A stretch of DNA of 64,000 bases from assembly GCF_025567085.1 (NCBI RefSeq), contig NZ_JAOQJN010000001.1:186001-250000 (forward strand), written 5' to 3'. Positions 15,094 through 23,051 of this stretch are shown in pieces; the first letter of the stretch is position 1; the number at the start of each line of letters is the position of its first letter. Position numbers and translations under genes: made by a program. The stretch comes from Bovifimicola ammoniilytica (GTDB lineage: Bacteria > Bacillota > Clostridia > Lachnospirales > Lachnospiraceae). The notes under the pieces are model-generated. The model worked only from the letters and a program-made list of their open reading frames with translations. It had not been told where the DNA came from and made no database searches.

Positions 15094-16449
15094 ATGAAAC
15101 GTGAATCTTTTAAGTCGAGGATTGGCTTTCTGCTTGTAAGTGCCGGTTGTGCGATAGGAATTGGAAATGTATGGAGATTTCCATATGTGACAGGTGAAAA
15201 TGGTGGAGGCCTGTTTGTATTATTATATTTATTATTTCTAATTATAATGGGACTCCCTGTACTTACAATGGAACTTGCAGTTGGTCGTGCAAGCCGTAAA
15301 AGTGCAGTACTAGGCTATAAGGAATTAGAGAAAAAAGGTAGTAAATGGCATATACATGGCTGGATTGCTATACTTGGATGTTACGTTCTTATGATGTATT
15401 ACACAACTGTTTCGGGCTGGATGGTATCATATTTCTTTAAGTTTCTTAAAGGAGATTTTACTAAAGGAATGAGTGCAGAGGATACAAAAGCAGCATTTGG
15501 TAATCTTCTTTCTGATCCAAAGCAGATGACATTCTGGATGATACTTACAGTTGTACTTGGTTTCTTCGTATGCAGCAGAGGATTACAGAATGGTCTTGAG
15601 AAAATAAGTAAATTTATGATGAGTGCATTACTCATTTTGATAGTTGTATTGGCAATACATAGTATTACACTTTCAGGTGCAGCAGAGGGAGTTAAATTTT
15701 ATCTTGTACCAAATATGAAGAGTGTATCAAATGTAGGACTGAAGAATATAATTACTGCGGCCATGAATCAGGCATTTTTTACATTGAGTCTTGGCGTGGC
15801 AGCAATGGAAATATTCGGAAGTTATATGAGTAAGGATTTCACTCTTGCAGGAGAGGGCATTAAAATATGTGGACTTGATACATTTGTGGCAATAATGTCA
15901 GGACTTATTATTTTTCCGGCATGCTTTAGTTATGGCGTAGAAGTAGATGCCGGTCCAAGTCTTATATTTGTTACACTTCCTAATGTATTCGTAAATATGG
16001 CAGGTGGTCGTGTATGGGGCTGTTTGTTCTTCTTATTTATGACATTTGCAAGTTTCTCGACAGTCATTGCTGTATTTGAAAATATTATGTCATTCTGTAT
16101 GGATATGTTTGGCTGGAGCAGAAATAAAGCCGCTGCCGTAAACGGAATTATTATTCTTGCAGCAAGTATGCCATGCGTATTAGGATATAATATATGGAAA
16201 AATCTTCATCTTATCGGAGGTCGTGATGTGCTAGACAGCGAGGACTTCATTGTAAGTAATTTGCTGTTGCCGATAGGTTCGCTTGTATATCTGATGTTCT
16301 GTGTTACTAAATGGGGCTGGGGCTTTGATAAATATATTGATGAAGCCAATACAGGTAAGGGTATTAAGATTTGTAAGAAACTTAAATTATATTTTCAATT
16401 CATATTACCGATATTAATTATATTTATTCTGATTCAGGGCTTGATATAA
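15094..16449 (+). CDS. Sodium-dependent transporter, NSS/SNF family
   Basis: The 451-aa protein has the classic neurotransmitter:sodium symporter start with SAGCAIGIGNVWRFPYVTGENGGG in TM1, and MGLPVLTMELAVGRAS soon after. About eleven to twelve helices follow, as in LeuT/MhsT. Bacterial members import tryptophan, leucine or other hydrophobic amino acids with Na+; the substrate here is not readable. It shares an operon with the AGCS gene, so this locus is a pair of Na+-coupled amino-acid importers. The stop codon sits at the edge of a 16-bp tandem repeat. Confidence 0.92.
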   Translation: MKRESFKSRIGFLLVSAGCAIGIGNVWRFPYVTGENGGGLFVLLYLLFLIIMGLPVLTMELAVGRASRKSAVLGYKELEKKGSKWHIHGWIAILGCYVLMMYYTTVSGWMVSYFFKFLKGDFTKGMSAEDTKAAFGNLLSDPKQMTFWMILTVVLGFFVCSRGLQNGLEKISKFMMSALLILIVVLAIHSITLSGAAEGVKFYLVPNMKSVSNVGLKNIITAAMNQAFFTLSLGVAAMEIFGSYMSKDFTLAGEGIKICGLDTFVAIMSGLIIFPACFSYGVEVDAGPSLIFVTLPNVFVNMAGGRVWGCLFFLFMTFASFSTVIAVFENIMSFCMDMFGWSRNKAAAVNGIIILAASMPCVLGYNIWKNLHLIGGRDVLDSEDFIVSNLLLPIGSLVYLMFCVTKWGWGFDKYIDEANTGKGIKICKKLKLYFQFILPILIIFILIQGLI

Positions 16450-16503
16450 AAGTTGTCTAATATAAAAGTCGTCTAATGTAAAAGTCGTTCAATATAAAAG
16501 TCG
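16444..16503. repeat. 16-bp tandem repeat between convergent genes
   Basis: Units of the form ATATAAAAGTCGTCTA occur three times in full and once as 12 bases, with single-base differences between copies. They occupy the whole gap between the NSS gene and the convergent LytTR regulator. No clear terminator hairpin was seen here. Confidence 0.85.
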
Positions 16504-16512
16504 AATTGATAC

Positions 16513-17232
16513 TTAAATCAATTCGACAGTTTCAAAGAATGTGTCCCAATATTTTCTTCCAATAGGAATATTATTGCCACAGATGTTCAGGCATCGATTT
16601 AATCGGTCGGTATTTTCAATGTAAAAAGGATTAATAAGGTAGTGCTTATGACATTGAATCAGTCTCGAGTCCGTCATTCTTATAAAATCTTCTATAGTAT
16701 ACATACTTGTAATAATACGTGAATTAGTAAGCTGAAGGGTTTTTCGGCGGCCAGATGCTTCGATTAATATAATGTCATTAACGGAAATGTGGTGCTTGAT
16801 TCGTTCAATATCACAGACAGTAATCATTGTTTCAAGAAAACCGGTTAATAACATGTGTGATATCTGGTTCAGGATAATGTCTGCATCGTAGGGCTTAGTA
16901 ATATAATTATAGCAATGAAAATTAGACATTGCATAATGTCCATCACCTGAAACAGATGTTAAAAATAATATCGGTGTTTTAAAATAAACATTAATACTAC
17001 GAAGATGTTTCGCAATAGCATATCCACTTTTATCATTTTCCATCTCAGTAAGATGAATATCTAAGAGAAATAAAGTGAAATTTATTGTATGTACCGAATC
17101 ATCTATTATTTTAAGTGCCTGTTCAAGATTGTCTGTATGAGTTATAGTCCAGTCGGGATATTTCTGACTTATGGTAGTTGAAAGCATCCCGGCTTGTAAA
17201 TTATCATCTTCTACAATAAGTACATTTTGCAT
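16513..17232 (-). CDS. agrA: LytTR-family response regulator, AgrA-like
   Basis: This 239-aa regulator has a receiver domain (start VLIVEDDN, phospho-acceptor in LFLLDIHL, Lys in YITKPYD) and a LytTR DNA-binding domain (HHISVNDIILIEASGRR, ending IPIGRKYWD). The ATG chosen has GAGG eight bases upstream; a TTG four codons earlier does not. It lies 14 bases after the GHKL kinase gene, so it completes a two-component pair. A LytTR-type direct repeat sits in the divergent promoter region before agrB, the expected target. The name agrA is by context. Confidence 0.85.
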   Translation of the reverse strand: MQNVLIVEDDNLQAGMLSTTISQKYPDWTITHTDNLEQALKIIDDSVHTINFTLFLLDIHLTEMENDKSGYAIAKHLRSINVYFKTPILFLTSVSGDGHYAMSNFHCYNYITKPYDADIILNQISHMLLTGFLETMITVCDIERIKHHISVNDIILIEASGRRKTLQLTNSRIITSMYTIEDFIRMTDSRLIQCHKHYLINPFYIENTDRLNRCLNICGNNIPIGRKYWDTFFETVELI

Positions 17233-17246
17233 TGCAATCCTCAATT

Positions 17247-18509
17247 CTATAGTTTAATTTTAAATATTATCCAATATCTGCCTTCATGCTCTAAGCAATC
17301 TACATAGAGATCGCTGTCGTTATATTTCAGTATTTCCTTTTTTAAATAATATAAGCCCATACCATGGGAAGCTGTAGTAGCAGTATTTTTTGATGAATAA
17401 CCATATGTAAAAAATTTATTGGTTTCTTCGTGTGAATAATATTTTAAAACAGGGTTTCGTATTTCTATTTCCGTATATTTATTATCTGATTTAATATTAA
17501 CATAAATATTGTCTTTTGGGTAGCTCGCATCAATAGCATTTTGAAGTAAAATACATGATAAATCAGTCAGCAGTACCTCTGATGCCTGACTTACTAATAT
17601 TTCAGAGATTATATCAAAATTGATTATAATATCTTTAGCTTCTGCCTTAATTGACAGACTATATAATGCAGCAGCAAATAATGGCATATTTATGGAAAGC
17701 AATGGATAACTACGCAACGGTTTACCATATGTGTTAGTATAATCATGAAGCTTTTCTCTTATATCGTCCAGGTTATCGGTTGAATCACATAGAAGTTGCA
17801 AGGTCTGAATTCTGTTTGAGAATTCATGCTGACTTGAACGAATATCTTTAATTAACTCTTCATAAATAGGCTGGTTCTTCAGATAACTCTGGAGTTCATG
17901 TTCTTTGGCTAAAATAACACGCTCATAATATAATAATAAGAGGTTACATAGAATTAAGAACATTATGAAAATTATATATACATAAATGTGTCTATATAGA
18001 AATTGTATATTCATTTTGGCAATTATTATAACTGAAATTACAATGAAATATGAATAAATTAATGCAATTTTATATGAAAACCTGGTTGAAGTAATTATGT
18101 TGTAAATCTTGTATACAGGAGTAAAAACTAAGATGAGGGATAATGCTATGGTAACAAGATTGCCTGTTAATTCTAAGATTTCAGGATTCTGTATGGCTAA
18201 ATGAATTATGGATACTATAATTGCACTCACAATTTCAAGAATCAGACTAGTTATGGTGGATATAAATAAAAGTAATATTTTCTTAAATAACCGGTCTTCA
18301 AATAATGAACATATAATCAGAAAGACTAATTGTCCGAATAGTGTCATGGCGATAAGCTTATCATGAATAAGATAATTGATGGTAACCATATCGATTAATA
18401 CTATGATTGATAAAAAAATTATTTTATTTATATTTAGTTTTCTTCGGGTATATGCCTTCGAAATGAATATTATTATCATACATTCGAATAACGGGGATAA
18501 AAAATTCAT
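17247..18509 (-). CDS. agrC: GHKL sensor histidine kinase, AgrC-like
   Basis: The 420-aa protein has about six N-terminal TM helices (residues 1 to 200) and then a cytoplasmic kinase. The phospho-acceptor is in SSQHEFSNRIQ, the N-box in LLQNAIDAS and the G-box in HGMGLYYLKKEI. This is the layout of AgrC and related receptors for cyclic autoinducer peptides. The gene is divergent from agrB-agrD and followed by the LytTR regulator, so it is the likely receptor for the peptide encoded 1.5 kb away. The ATG has a GAGGTG site. Confidence 0.87.
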   Translation of the reverse strand: MNFLSPLFECMIIIFISKAYTRRKLNINKIIFLSIIVLIDMVTINYLIHDKLIAMTLFGQLVFLIICSLFEDRLFKKILLLFISTITSLILEIVSAIIVSIIHLAIQNPEILELTGNLVTIALSLILVFTPVYKIYNIITSTRFSYKIALIYSYFIVISVIIIAKMNIQFLYRHIYVYIIFIMFLILCNLLLLYYERVILAKEHELQSYLKNQPIYEELIKDIRSSQHEFSNRIQTLQLLCDSTDNLDDIREKLHDYTNTYGKPLRSYPLLSINMPLFAAALYSLSIKAEAKDIIINFDIISEILVSQASEVLLTDLSCILLQNAIDASYPKDNIYVNIKSDNKYTEIEIRNPVLKYYSHEETNKFFTYGYSSKNTATTASHGMGLYYLKKEILKYNDSDLYVDCLEHEGRYWIIFKIKL

Positions 18510-18533
18510 AAAAACACCTCATTTTTTAATGAA

Positions 18534-18562
18534 ATTATATCAAAAAAAGTGGCAAAAACCAA
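18534..18562 (-). promoter_or_regulatory. Promoter of the agrC-agrA operon
   Basis: On the minus strand TTGGTT and TATAAT are 17 bases apart, and the agrC start lies about 25 bases downstream of the -10 box. Confidence 0.6.
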
Positions 18563-18589
18563 CATTTTTCTGAAACTTTTCGAAAAAAA

Positions 18590-18623
18590 TGTCGTTCGTT
18601 ACGTGAAACGTGTCGTTCGTTAC
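18590..18623 (+). promoter_or_regulatory. LytTR-type operator (two direct repeats, 21-bp spacing)
   Basis: TGTCGTTCGTTAC occurs at 18590 and again at 18611, exactly 21 bp apart. Two CGTT-containing direct repeats at about two helical turns are the known binding pattern of AgrA/ComE-type LytTR regulators. The site lies between the divergent agrC and agrB genes, about 50 bases before agrB. A TTGAAA (18641) and TATAAA or TATTAT boxes follow at non-ideal spacing, as expected for an activator-dependent promoter. Confidence 0.75.
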
Positions 18624-18675
18624 AAGTTGTCCCAAACGTATTGAAAAAGTTAATTTAGAATATAAAATATTATAT

Positions 18676-19278
18676 ATGAAGAAAAACAAATTAAGCTGGT
18701 TAAACCAGTGGGACATACTGAACAACAAAATTTCAAAAAAATTAGCTAATAATTTATGTAATAATGAAAGGTCTGCTAATATAGTAGCATATGGCATAAA
18801 TGTACTTATTAATGACATTGAAAAAGGATTCATTCTGGTTATGACATTTACGACTATGGGATTAATAAGTATGTTTGTCAAATCATTTATAATTATAGCT
18901 ATGTTACGAATGTGGATGGGAGGTAGCCACAGAAAGACCATGCTTACATGTATTCTTCAGTCATATGCCGAATTTATGTCTGTATATTTAATTAGTCGGA
19001 TAATTGATTATACAATTCAGATTCAGATAGTTGTGACATTAATAATATGTCTGATAGATTTATTATATTGTCCGATAATTCTGAGTAAGAGAGGCAAATA
19101 TAAAAAGAGAAAATTATATTTATTCAAATGTATTGCCTTAATTAACATTTTAATATTGTCGACAATCTGTTTCTATGTTGGCAATAATCTGAAAATATTG
19201 ATATTATCCTGCGAAATAATTCAAATTATTGATGTAATTCTGGCGAAAATAACAAAATTGAAAGGAGAAAGATTATGA
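18676..19278 (+). CDS. agrB: AgrB-like autoinducer-processing membrane peptidase
   Basis: AgrB cleaves the AgrD precursor at its C-terminal side and helps to cyclise it. The 200-aa protein has the conserved soluble start (ISKKLANNL) and four to six TM helices. It also has the catalytic pair: His in WMGGSHRKT and Cys seven residues later in MLTC, the same spacing as His77/Cys84 of S. aureus AgrB. The ATG at this point lacks a good ribosome site and lies very close to the likely transcription start, so a near-leaderless mRNA is possible. A GTG further upstream falls within the operator and is rejected. It overlaps agrD by four bases. Confidence 0.88.
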   Translation: MKKNKLSWLNQWDILNNKISKKLANNLCNNERSANIVAYGINVLINDIEKGFILVMTFTTMGLISMFVKSFIIIAMLRMWMGGSHRKTMLTCILQSYAEFMSVYLISRIIDYTIQIQIVVTLIICLIDLLYCPIILSKRGKYKKRKLYLFKCIALINILILSTICFYVGNNLKILILSCEIIQIIDVILAKITKLKGERL

Positions 19279-19412
19279 AATTGAAAGAAAAAGTTGCAAA
19301 TTGGATTGAAGATTTAACAGAGGAAATTTTCCAGAATACTGCAAGCCAGTTACTCTGGGGTGAACCAGACGTTCCAGAAGAATTATTAAATATCGTTTCA
19401 GACGAAAACTAA
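19275..19412 (+). CDS. agrD: AgrD-like autoinducer precursor peptide without cysteine
   Basis: The 45-aa peptide overlaps the agrB stop and has an AAAGGAG site. It has the three AgrD parts: an amphipathic N-terminal helix (MKLKEKVANWIEDLTEEI), a short central segment and an acidic tail with the family signature PDVPEEL. In normal AgrD a Cys starts the five-residue thiolactone ring just before that tail. Here the matching five residues are SQLLW (24 to 28) and there is no Cys in the whole peptide. A serine lactone signal is predicted, as known for some staphylococcal relatives. Confidence 0.85.
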   Translation: MKLKEKVANWIEDLTEEIFQNTASQLLWGEPDVPEELLNIVSDEN

Positions 19413-19434
19413 AGCTATCAAGGTAGGTAATAAT

Positions 19435-19506
19435 ATGAAGCAATTTTATGAATGTAACATTGCGGGAAAAATATTAGCTGTTTTGATAACGGGAGACTTT
19501 GCCTAA
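19435..19506 (+). CDS. Possible 23-residue peptide downstream of agrD
   Basis: A short frame with AGGTAGG upstream starts MKQFYECNIAGK and ends in a hydrophobic stretch (ILAVLITGDFA). It contains one Cys and lies 22 bases after agrD. It could be a real small peptide of the agr operon or chance. Nothing beyond the ribosome site and position supports it. Confidence 0.25.
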   Translation: MKQFYECNIAGKILAVLITGDFA

Positions 19507-19662
19507 GCAAAGAAAATTTGTTGTAATTGGTTATTGTAAAACGAGTTATGAAAAAGGTTATTGCAGAGTCGGGTGAAAATTAGGCTCTGAAACAATAAAG
19601 ATGTATTCATAATATAAATGGGAATATAGATAAGAGAACGGGGTATAAAGAATATAGTAAAT

Positions 19663-19705
19663 AATGATGGATAATAGAAGAATATCTTCTGTTATCCATC
19701 ATTTA
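19663..19705. terminator. Hairpin likely ending the agrBD transcript
   Basis: AATGATGGATAA..AGAAGA pairs with TCTTCT..TTATCCATCATT around a three-base loop. The stem is long and nearly perfect, but the following T tract is interrupted (ATTTATTTATT), so termination strength is uncertain. Confidence 0.6.
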
Positions 19706-19840
19706 TTTATTAAGGAAAATATATATTTAGGAGGAATTACAAATGTTATTTTTATAATATATGGGGCAATATGGTTGCTTTAATAAAAAATAGCATTTTA
19801 TAGTTTACTAATCCTCAAGTCTTATAATCAGTTTGATAGT

Positions 19841-21322
19841 TTATTTATTCATTAAGTCAATAAGTGACTGCATTTTAGCAGATATAGTATCAAGAATTTC
19901 TGTATTATTGTCTTCGGATGACATTGTTTCAGTCGCATGTGCAGAAACCTCTTCGGAAATAGCAGAGATTGTCTGAATCGAATCAATAATTTCTAAGTTG
20001 GATACTTTTAATTCTTTAATACTATTTTCGAGTGTACCAATATTATTCTTAATTTCAACGGTGTTAGACTGAATAGATTTGAAACTTTCAGTAGCATTAA
20101 TAGATGATTGTTTTTCTTCCTGAATACCATCAATCATCTGGTATATAACTTCAACAACCTGTGTAATAGCATCTGAAATATCTTTAACAAGTCCGGTTAT
20201 ATGTAATGTTGCCTCATCTGTCTGGGTTGCCATTTTAGAAATTTCTGAAGCGACAACAGCAAATCCTTTTCCAGCTTCTCCGGCCTGAGCTGCTTCAATA
20301 CTTGCATTGAGTGATAAAAGGCTTGTCTGTGATGTTATATCACTGATGATTCCGATAATAGAATGCATTTCATTCACATATTTATTAAGAGTTTCAAGGC
20401 GTTTGGCTACATCTGAACTATTCTCAACAGAAGTATTAATCTTATCTACGAGACTGTTAAGGTTAGCATTTCCGGCGTTTAAAGCATGTAAAGTATGAAG
20501 CATATTTGAAGATATCTGTGAAGTTACTTCTGTGACCATATCAACTTTATTCTGAATAGCCTCTGTCTGCTGCATCTGTGTCTGTACTGCTTCAGCAGTA
20601 TCAGTTGCGCCGGCGGATACTTCGTTCATTGCAAGCTGAGTTTGTTTAGTTGACTCATTAAGTTTCTCAAGCTGTATATTTATCTCTTCGACATTTGACT
20701 TGGTATTTTCTGATAAATCAGAAATATTATCAAGAAGTTTTTGCGTCTTATCCTGTGCTTCAGTTATTGTTTTAAGCTTCTGCTTAGAATTAAGATTCAA
20801 AGTCCTGGATGTAAGTATTGAATAGAATGAAATCAAGAGAACTACTGTAATCTGGACAACAGCTGAATACACACCTGCATAGCCGAATTTACCATTAGTT
20901 GCACCTGCTGTAACAATAATGATATTTTCAATAATTACACCAACATTGATAAGTGTAGAATATTTGATGTCATTATACACAGAGATTACTAAAATCAAAG
21001 GAATAACATATGCAAATGTCAGGTTATTAGTTGATGTAAATATTGTAAATGTGTAAAAAATTGCGAATCCGATAGCAAGAAAATGCTTAACCATCGTGGT
21101 ATCCTTATTTTTATGCATGGATATAAATTCACCGATTATAGGTGCTAATCCAAGAACATAAGCAATTATGCAATAGATAATTGACTGGTCGCCTTTAAAT
21201 GTCTTAAGTGTGGTAAATAAAATCATTAATACTACAGTAAGAGTATGTGTAAATGTTGCAAGCGTATTGTTTCTTGCCTGTTCTGAAAGTTCATATACTT
21301 TATTTTTCACGTTTTTATTCAT
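19841..21322 (-). CDS. Methyl-accepting chemotaxis protein with a six-helix membrane sensor
   Basis: The 493-aa receptor has about six TM helices at the N-terminus (residues 20 to 190) in place of a periplasmic-type ligand domain. A coiled coil and the signalling domain follow. The hairpin tip is conserved: SLLSLNASIEAAQAGEAGKG followed by FAVVASEISKMA. No HAMP domain is obvious. It should feed CheA/CheW and implies a motile or chemotactic host. The membrane-embedded sensor suggests detection of a hydrophobic or membrane signal. The ATG has an AAAGGAG site. No other chemotaxis gene lies in the window. Confidence 0.92.
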   Translation of the reverse strand: MNKNVKNKVYELSEQARNNTLATFTHTLTVVLMILFTTLKTFKGDQSIIYCIIAYVLGLAPIIGEFISMHKNKDTTMVKHFLAIGFAIFYTFTIFTSTNNLTFAYVIPLILVISVYNDIKYSTLINVGVIIENIIIVTAGATNGKFGYAGVYSAVVQITVVLLISFYSILTSRTLNLNSKQKLKTITEAQDKTQKLLDNISDLSENTKSNVEEINIQLEKLNESTKQTQLAMNEVSAGATDTAEAVQTQMQQTEAIQNKVDMVTEVTSQISSNMLHTLHALNAGNANLNSLVDKINTSVENSSDVAKRLETLNKYVNEMHSIIGIISDITSQTSLLSLNASIEAAQAGEAGKGFAVVASEISKMATQTDEATLHITGLVKDISDAITQVVEVIYQMIDGIQEEKQSSINATESFKSIQSNTVEIKNNIGTLENSIKELKVSNLEIIDSIQTISAISEEVSAHATETMSSEDNNTEILDTISAKMQSLIDLMNK

Positions 21323-21497
21323 TGGTAGGACTCCTTTCCACTGTATATAATCGGTATTACGTCTGAATTACGAATAGTATTGTATAATTTTTATAAAAAA
21401 ATAATTAGATAATAAGATAATTTAGACAAAATACATAACTATTTATATTCTATTACAAATCCAGGTATTAATCAATCATTTTCAAGTGAGAAATCAA

Positions 21498-21573
21498 ATT
21501 CATTTCGGGCATTCATTTCGGGCATTCATTTCGGGCATTTAGTTCGAGCGTTCATTCTAGCATTCATTTCGAG
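21498..21573. repeat. 13-bp tandem repeat in the gap before the chemoreceptor
   Basis: ATTCATTTCGGGC is present three times exactly and then as three degenerate copies (12 to 13 bases each). It lies in a 305-base gap (21323 to 21627) between two minus-strand genes. The remainder of that gap is AT-rich with no gene or clear terminator seen. Confidence 0.85.
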
Positions 21574-21627
21574 TGGAAAATCATATTCATTTCAATAAAG
21601 AAATTAATCTCAATTTTAGATGAAAAA

Positions 21628-22857
21628 TTAAAATTTCGATTTATAATATTCGTTTACAAGATTTCTATAGCCAAGTTTTTTAAGAGTCTCATATTTAATA
21701 CGGTAATTGCCTTTATAATGACGTCCGGTTATCGTATAGCGGATATATTCCTGCATATAATCATCAATGATTTTAAGTCCTTTTGTGGTCGTGATATTGG
21801 GAAAAAACCAACGGCTCCAGGTAAAATCAGAGAAATCATCTGATTTTACATTAGAATTATTTCTACCATACAATTTGTTGTTTATCGTATTAATAAAACC
21901 GATAGCAGCCTTCTCAACTGGCAATCCTTTCTTACGCTGCCATCGCCTTAGTGCCTCTGATTTCCTTTTAATCTTCTGTTTCATTTTACGAATGGAATTC
22001 GTTGATAAATCTATTTCGCCATTACAATAAGAGAAACCTAGAAATTCCCAGACTTCACCAGGTTTTGTAATGTATTCCTTTTCATGATTTATTTCTAATT
22101 TTAAATCATTTATCTTAGAATATAGTATAGTTTTGAGAGATATAAGCTCCTCATAAGTATCGGCAAAGAGAATTATATCATCGGAATATCTGTAGTATTC
22201 AATGTTATTCTCATAAAAATATGTATCAATATCTCCCATATAAATATTAGCGAAGAATGGTGATATCGGAATTCCAGCCATTCCACCATGAGCTTCAGTT
22301 ATAATTTTTCCATTATAATAAATGTGGTTTTCCGATAAAATATTTTCGAATAAATTATATAGAACTAAATCGGTGGCTTTTATTACTTCAAGTTTTGATA
22401 ATAAAATATCAATGTCCATAGAATTAAAGTAATTTTTAATATCTACTTTAAGACAGAACTGAGATTTGATGTGTTTATTATGCTTTATTTTGCGGATAGC
22501 ATTTGAAACACCATAATTATGCCTGAATGAGTAACAGTTATCTGCGAATAAATAATCAAAATAATGGAGTTTATAAGCAATAAATTTAAGAGTGATATTT
22601 ATATCAGAACTATAGGAGTAGACAACTCTCTTTTTAGATGATCCAGCCTTATTAATGATTAACTTCGTAGCAGGTTCACCTGGAAAAGTTCCATCTAAAA
22701 GTTTCATTTTCATAGCCTCATATGTGGAATTATCTATGTAATTCTTAATAGAAGCAATCTCACTTTTATCAAAATAAGAATTCATCATTTTAGATTCAAG
22801 AAAATTATTAAATTCTGTATGGTTAAAGCAATCTGTAATACTGACATAGGTATTCAT
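21628..22857 (-). CDS. Reverse transcriptase, stand-alone, of unassigned (retron/DRT/group II-like) class
   Basis: The 409-aa protein has the RT palm motifs in order: KRVVYSYS (motif 1 to 2), LKVDIKNYFNSM with catalytic Asp139, HGGMAGIPISPFFANIYM (about 190 to 207), the active site YRYSDDIILF (Asp226/Asp227), LEINHEKEY and WEFLGFSY. A C-terminal thumb-like domain follows with WSRWFFPNI and YETLKKLGYRNLV. No endonuclease or maturase Zn domain is present, and I saw no clear retron VTG motif. Upstream on the same strand lie a consensus promoter and a structured RNA with 14-bp terminal inverted repeats, which argues for a retron- or DRT-like unit. Class not certain. Confidence 0.88.
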   Translation of the reverse strand: MNTYVSITDCFNHTEFNNFLESKMMNSYFDKSEIASIKNYIDNSTYEAMKMKLLDGTFPGEPATKLIINKAGSSKKRVVYSYSSDINITLKFIAYKLHYFDYLFADNCYSFRHNYGVSNAIRKIKHNKHIKSQFCLKVDIKNYFNSMDIDILLSKLEVIKATDLVLYNLFENILSENHIYYNGKIITEAHGGMAGIPISPFFANIYMGDIDTYFYENNIEYYRYSDDIILFADTYEELISLKTILYSKINDLKLEINHEKEYITKPGEVWEFLGFSYCNGEIDLSTNSIRKMKQKIKRKSEALRRWQRKKGLPVEKAAIGFINTINNKLYGRNNSNVKSDDFSDFTWSRWFFPNITTTKGLKIIDDYMQEYIRYTITGRHYKGNYRIKYETLKKLGYRNLVNEYYKSKF

Positions 22858-22904
22858 ATTATATATAGCCTCCAGGGTAGTATATGATGAAAAAAGAGTA
22901 TAAA

Positions 22905-23045
22905 AAAAGAAAGAGAAAAAACTTTGAAGATATAAAGCTGTGCTTATATCACCAGACTGAACATATACTGATTACCCACAAAATCATCTAGGGTATATGC
23001 TTCGCCCGCCATGGGTGTAATATGAATTACATTTCTCTTTCTTTT
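22905..23045 (-). ncRNA. Candidate structured RNA of the reverse transcriptase (retron msr-msd-like)
   Basis: AAAAGAAAGAGAAA (minus strand 5' end) is perfectly repeated in inverted form 113 bases later. Inside are three hairpins: TGTAAT-TCAT-ATTACA directly after the first arm, a longer stem CATATAC/GTATATG with a possible inner CCC/GGG pairing, and GATATAA..TTATATC with a GC extension. A consensus promoter places transcription start at the first arm, and the RT gene starts 47 bases after the second arm. Order, size and terminal pairing match retron RNAs (a1 and a2 repeats). A 22-codon frame starting MAGEAYTLDD crosses it but has no ribosome site. Confidence 0.6.
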
Positions 23046-23051
23046 ACACAT

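Larger units (their letters stand above)
19413..19840. other. 428-bp intergenic region after agrD
   Basis: Apart from the small frame at 19435 and a hairpin at 19663, this stretch holds no clear gene. At about 19731 a perfect AGGAGG site precedes an ATG followed by only three more codons and a stop, so it looks like a dead start. The rest is AT-rich sequence without recognised motifs. Confidence 0.5.

Noticed and set aside
19731..19757. Gene start with perfect AGGAGG after the agr locus
   Set aside because: The frame stops after four codons; treated as a dead start.
22884..22992. 36-codon plus-strand frame across the RT-associated RNA
   Set aside because: No ribosome site and it reads through the inverted-repeat arm (lysine/arginine run); probably incidental.
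21628..23045. Group II intron as explanation for the reverse transcriptase
   Set aside because: No maturase/endonuclease domain was seen, and the upstream RNA is only about 140 bases with paired ends. A domain V-like hairpin was not recognised downstream. Not excluded by search.
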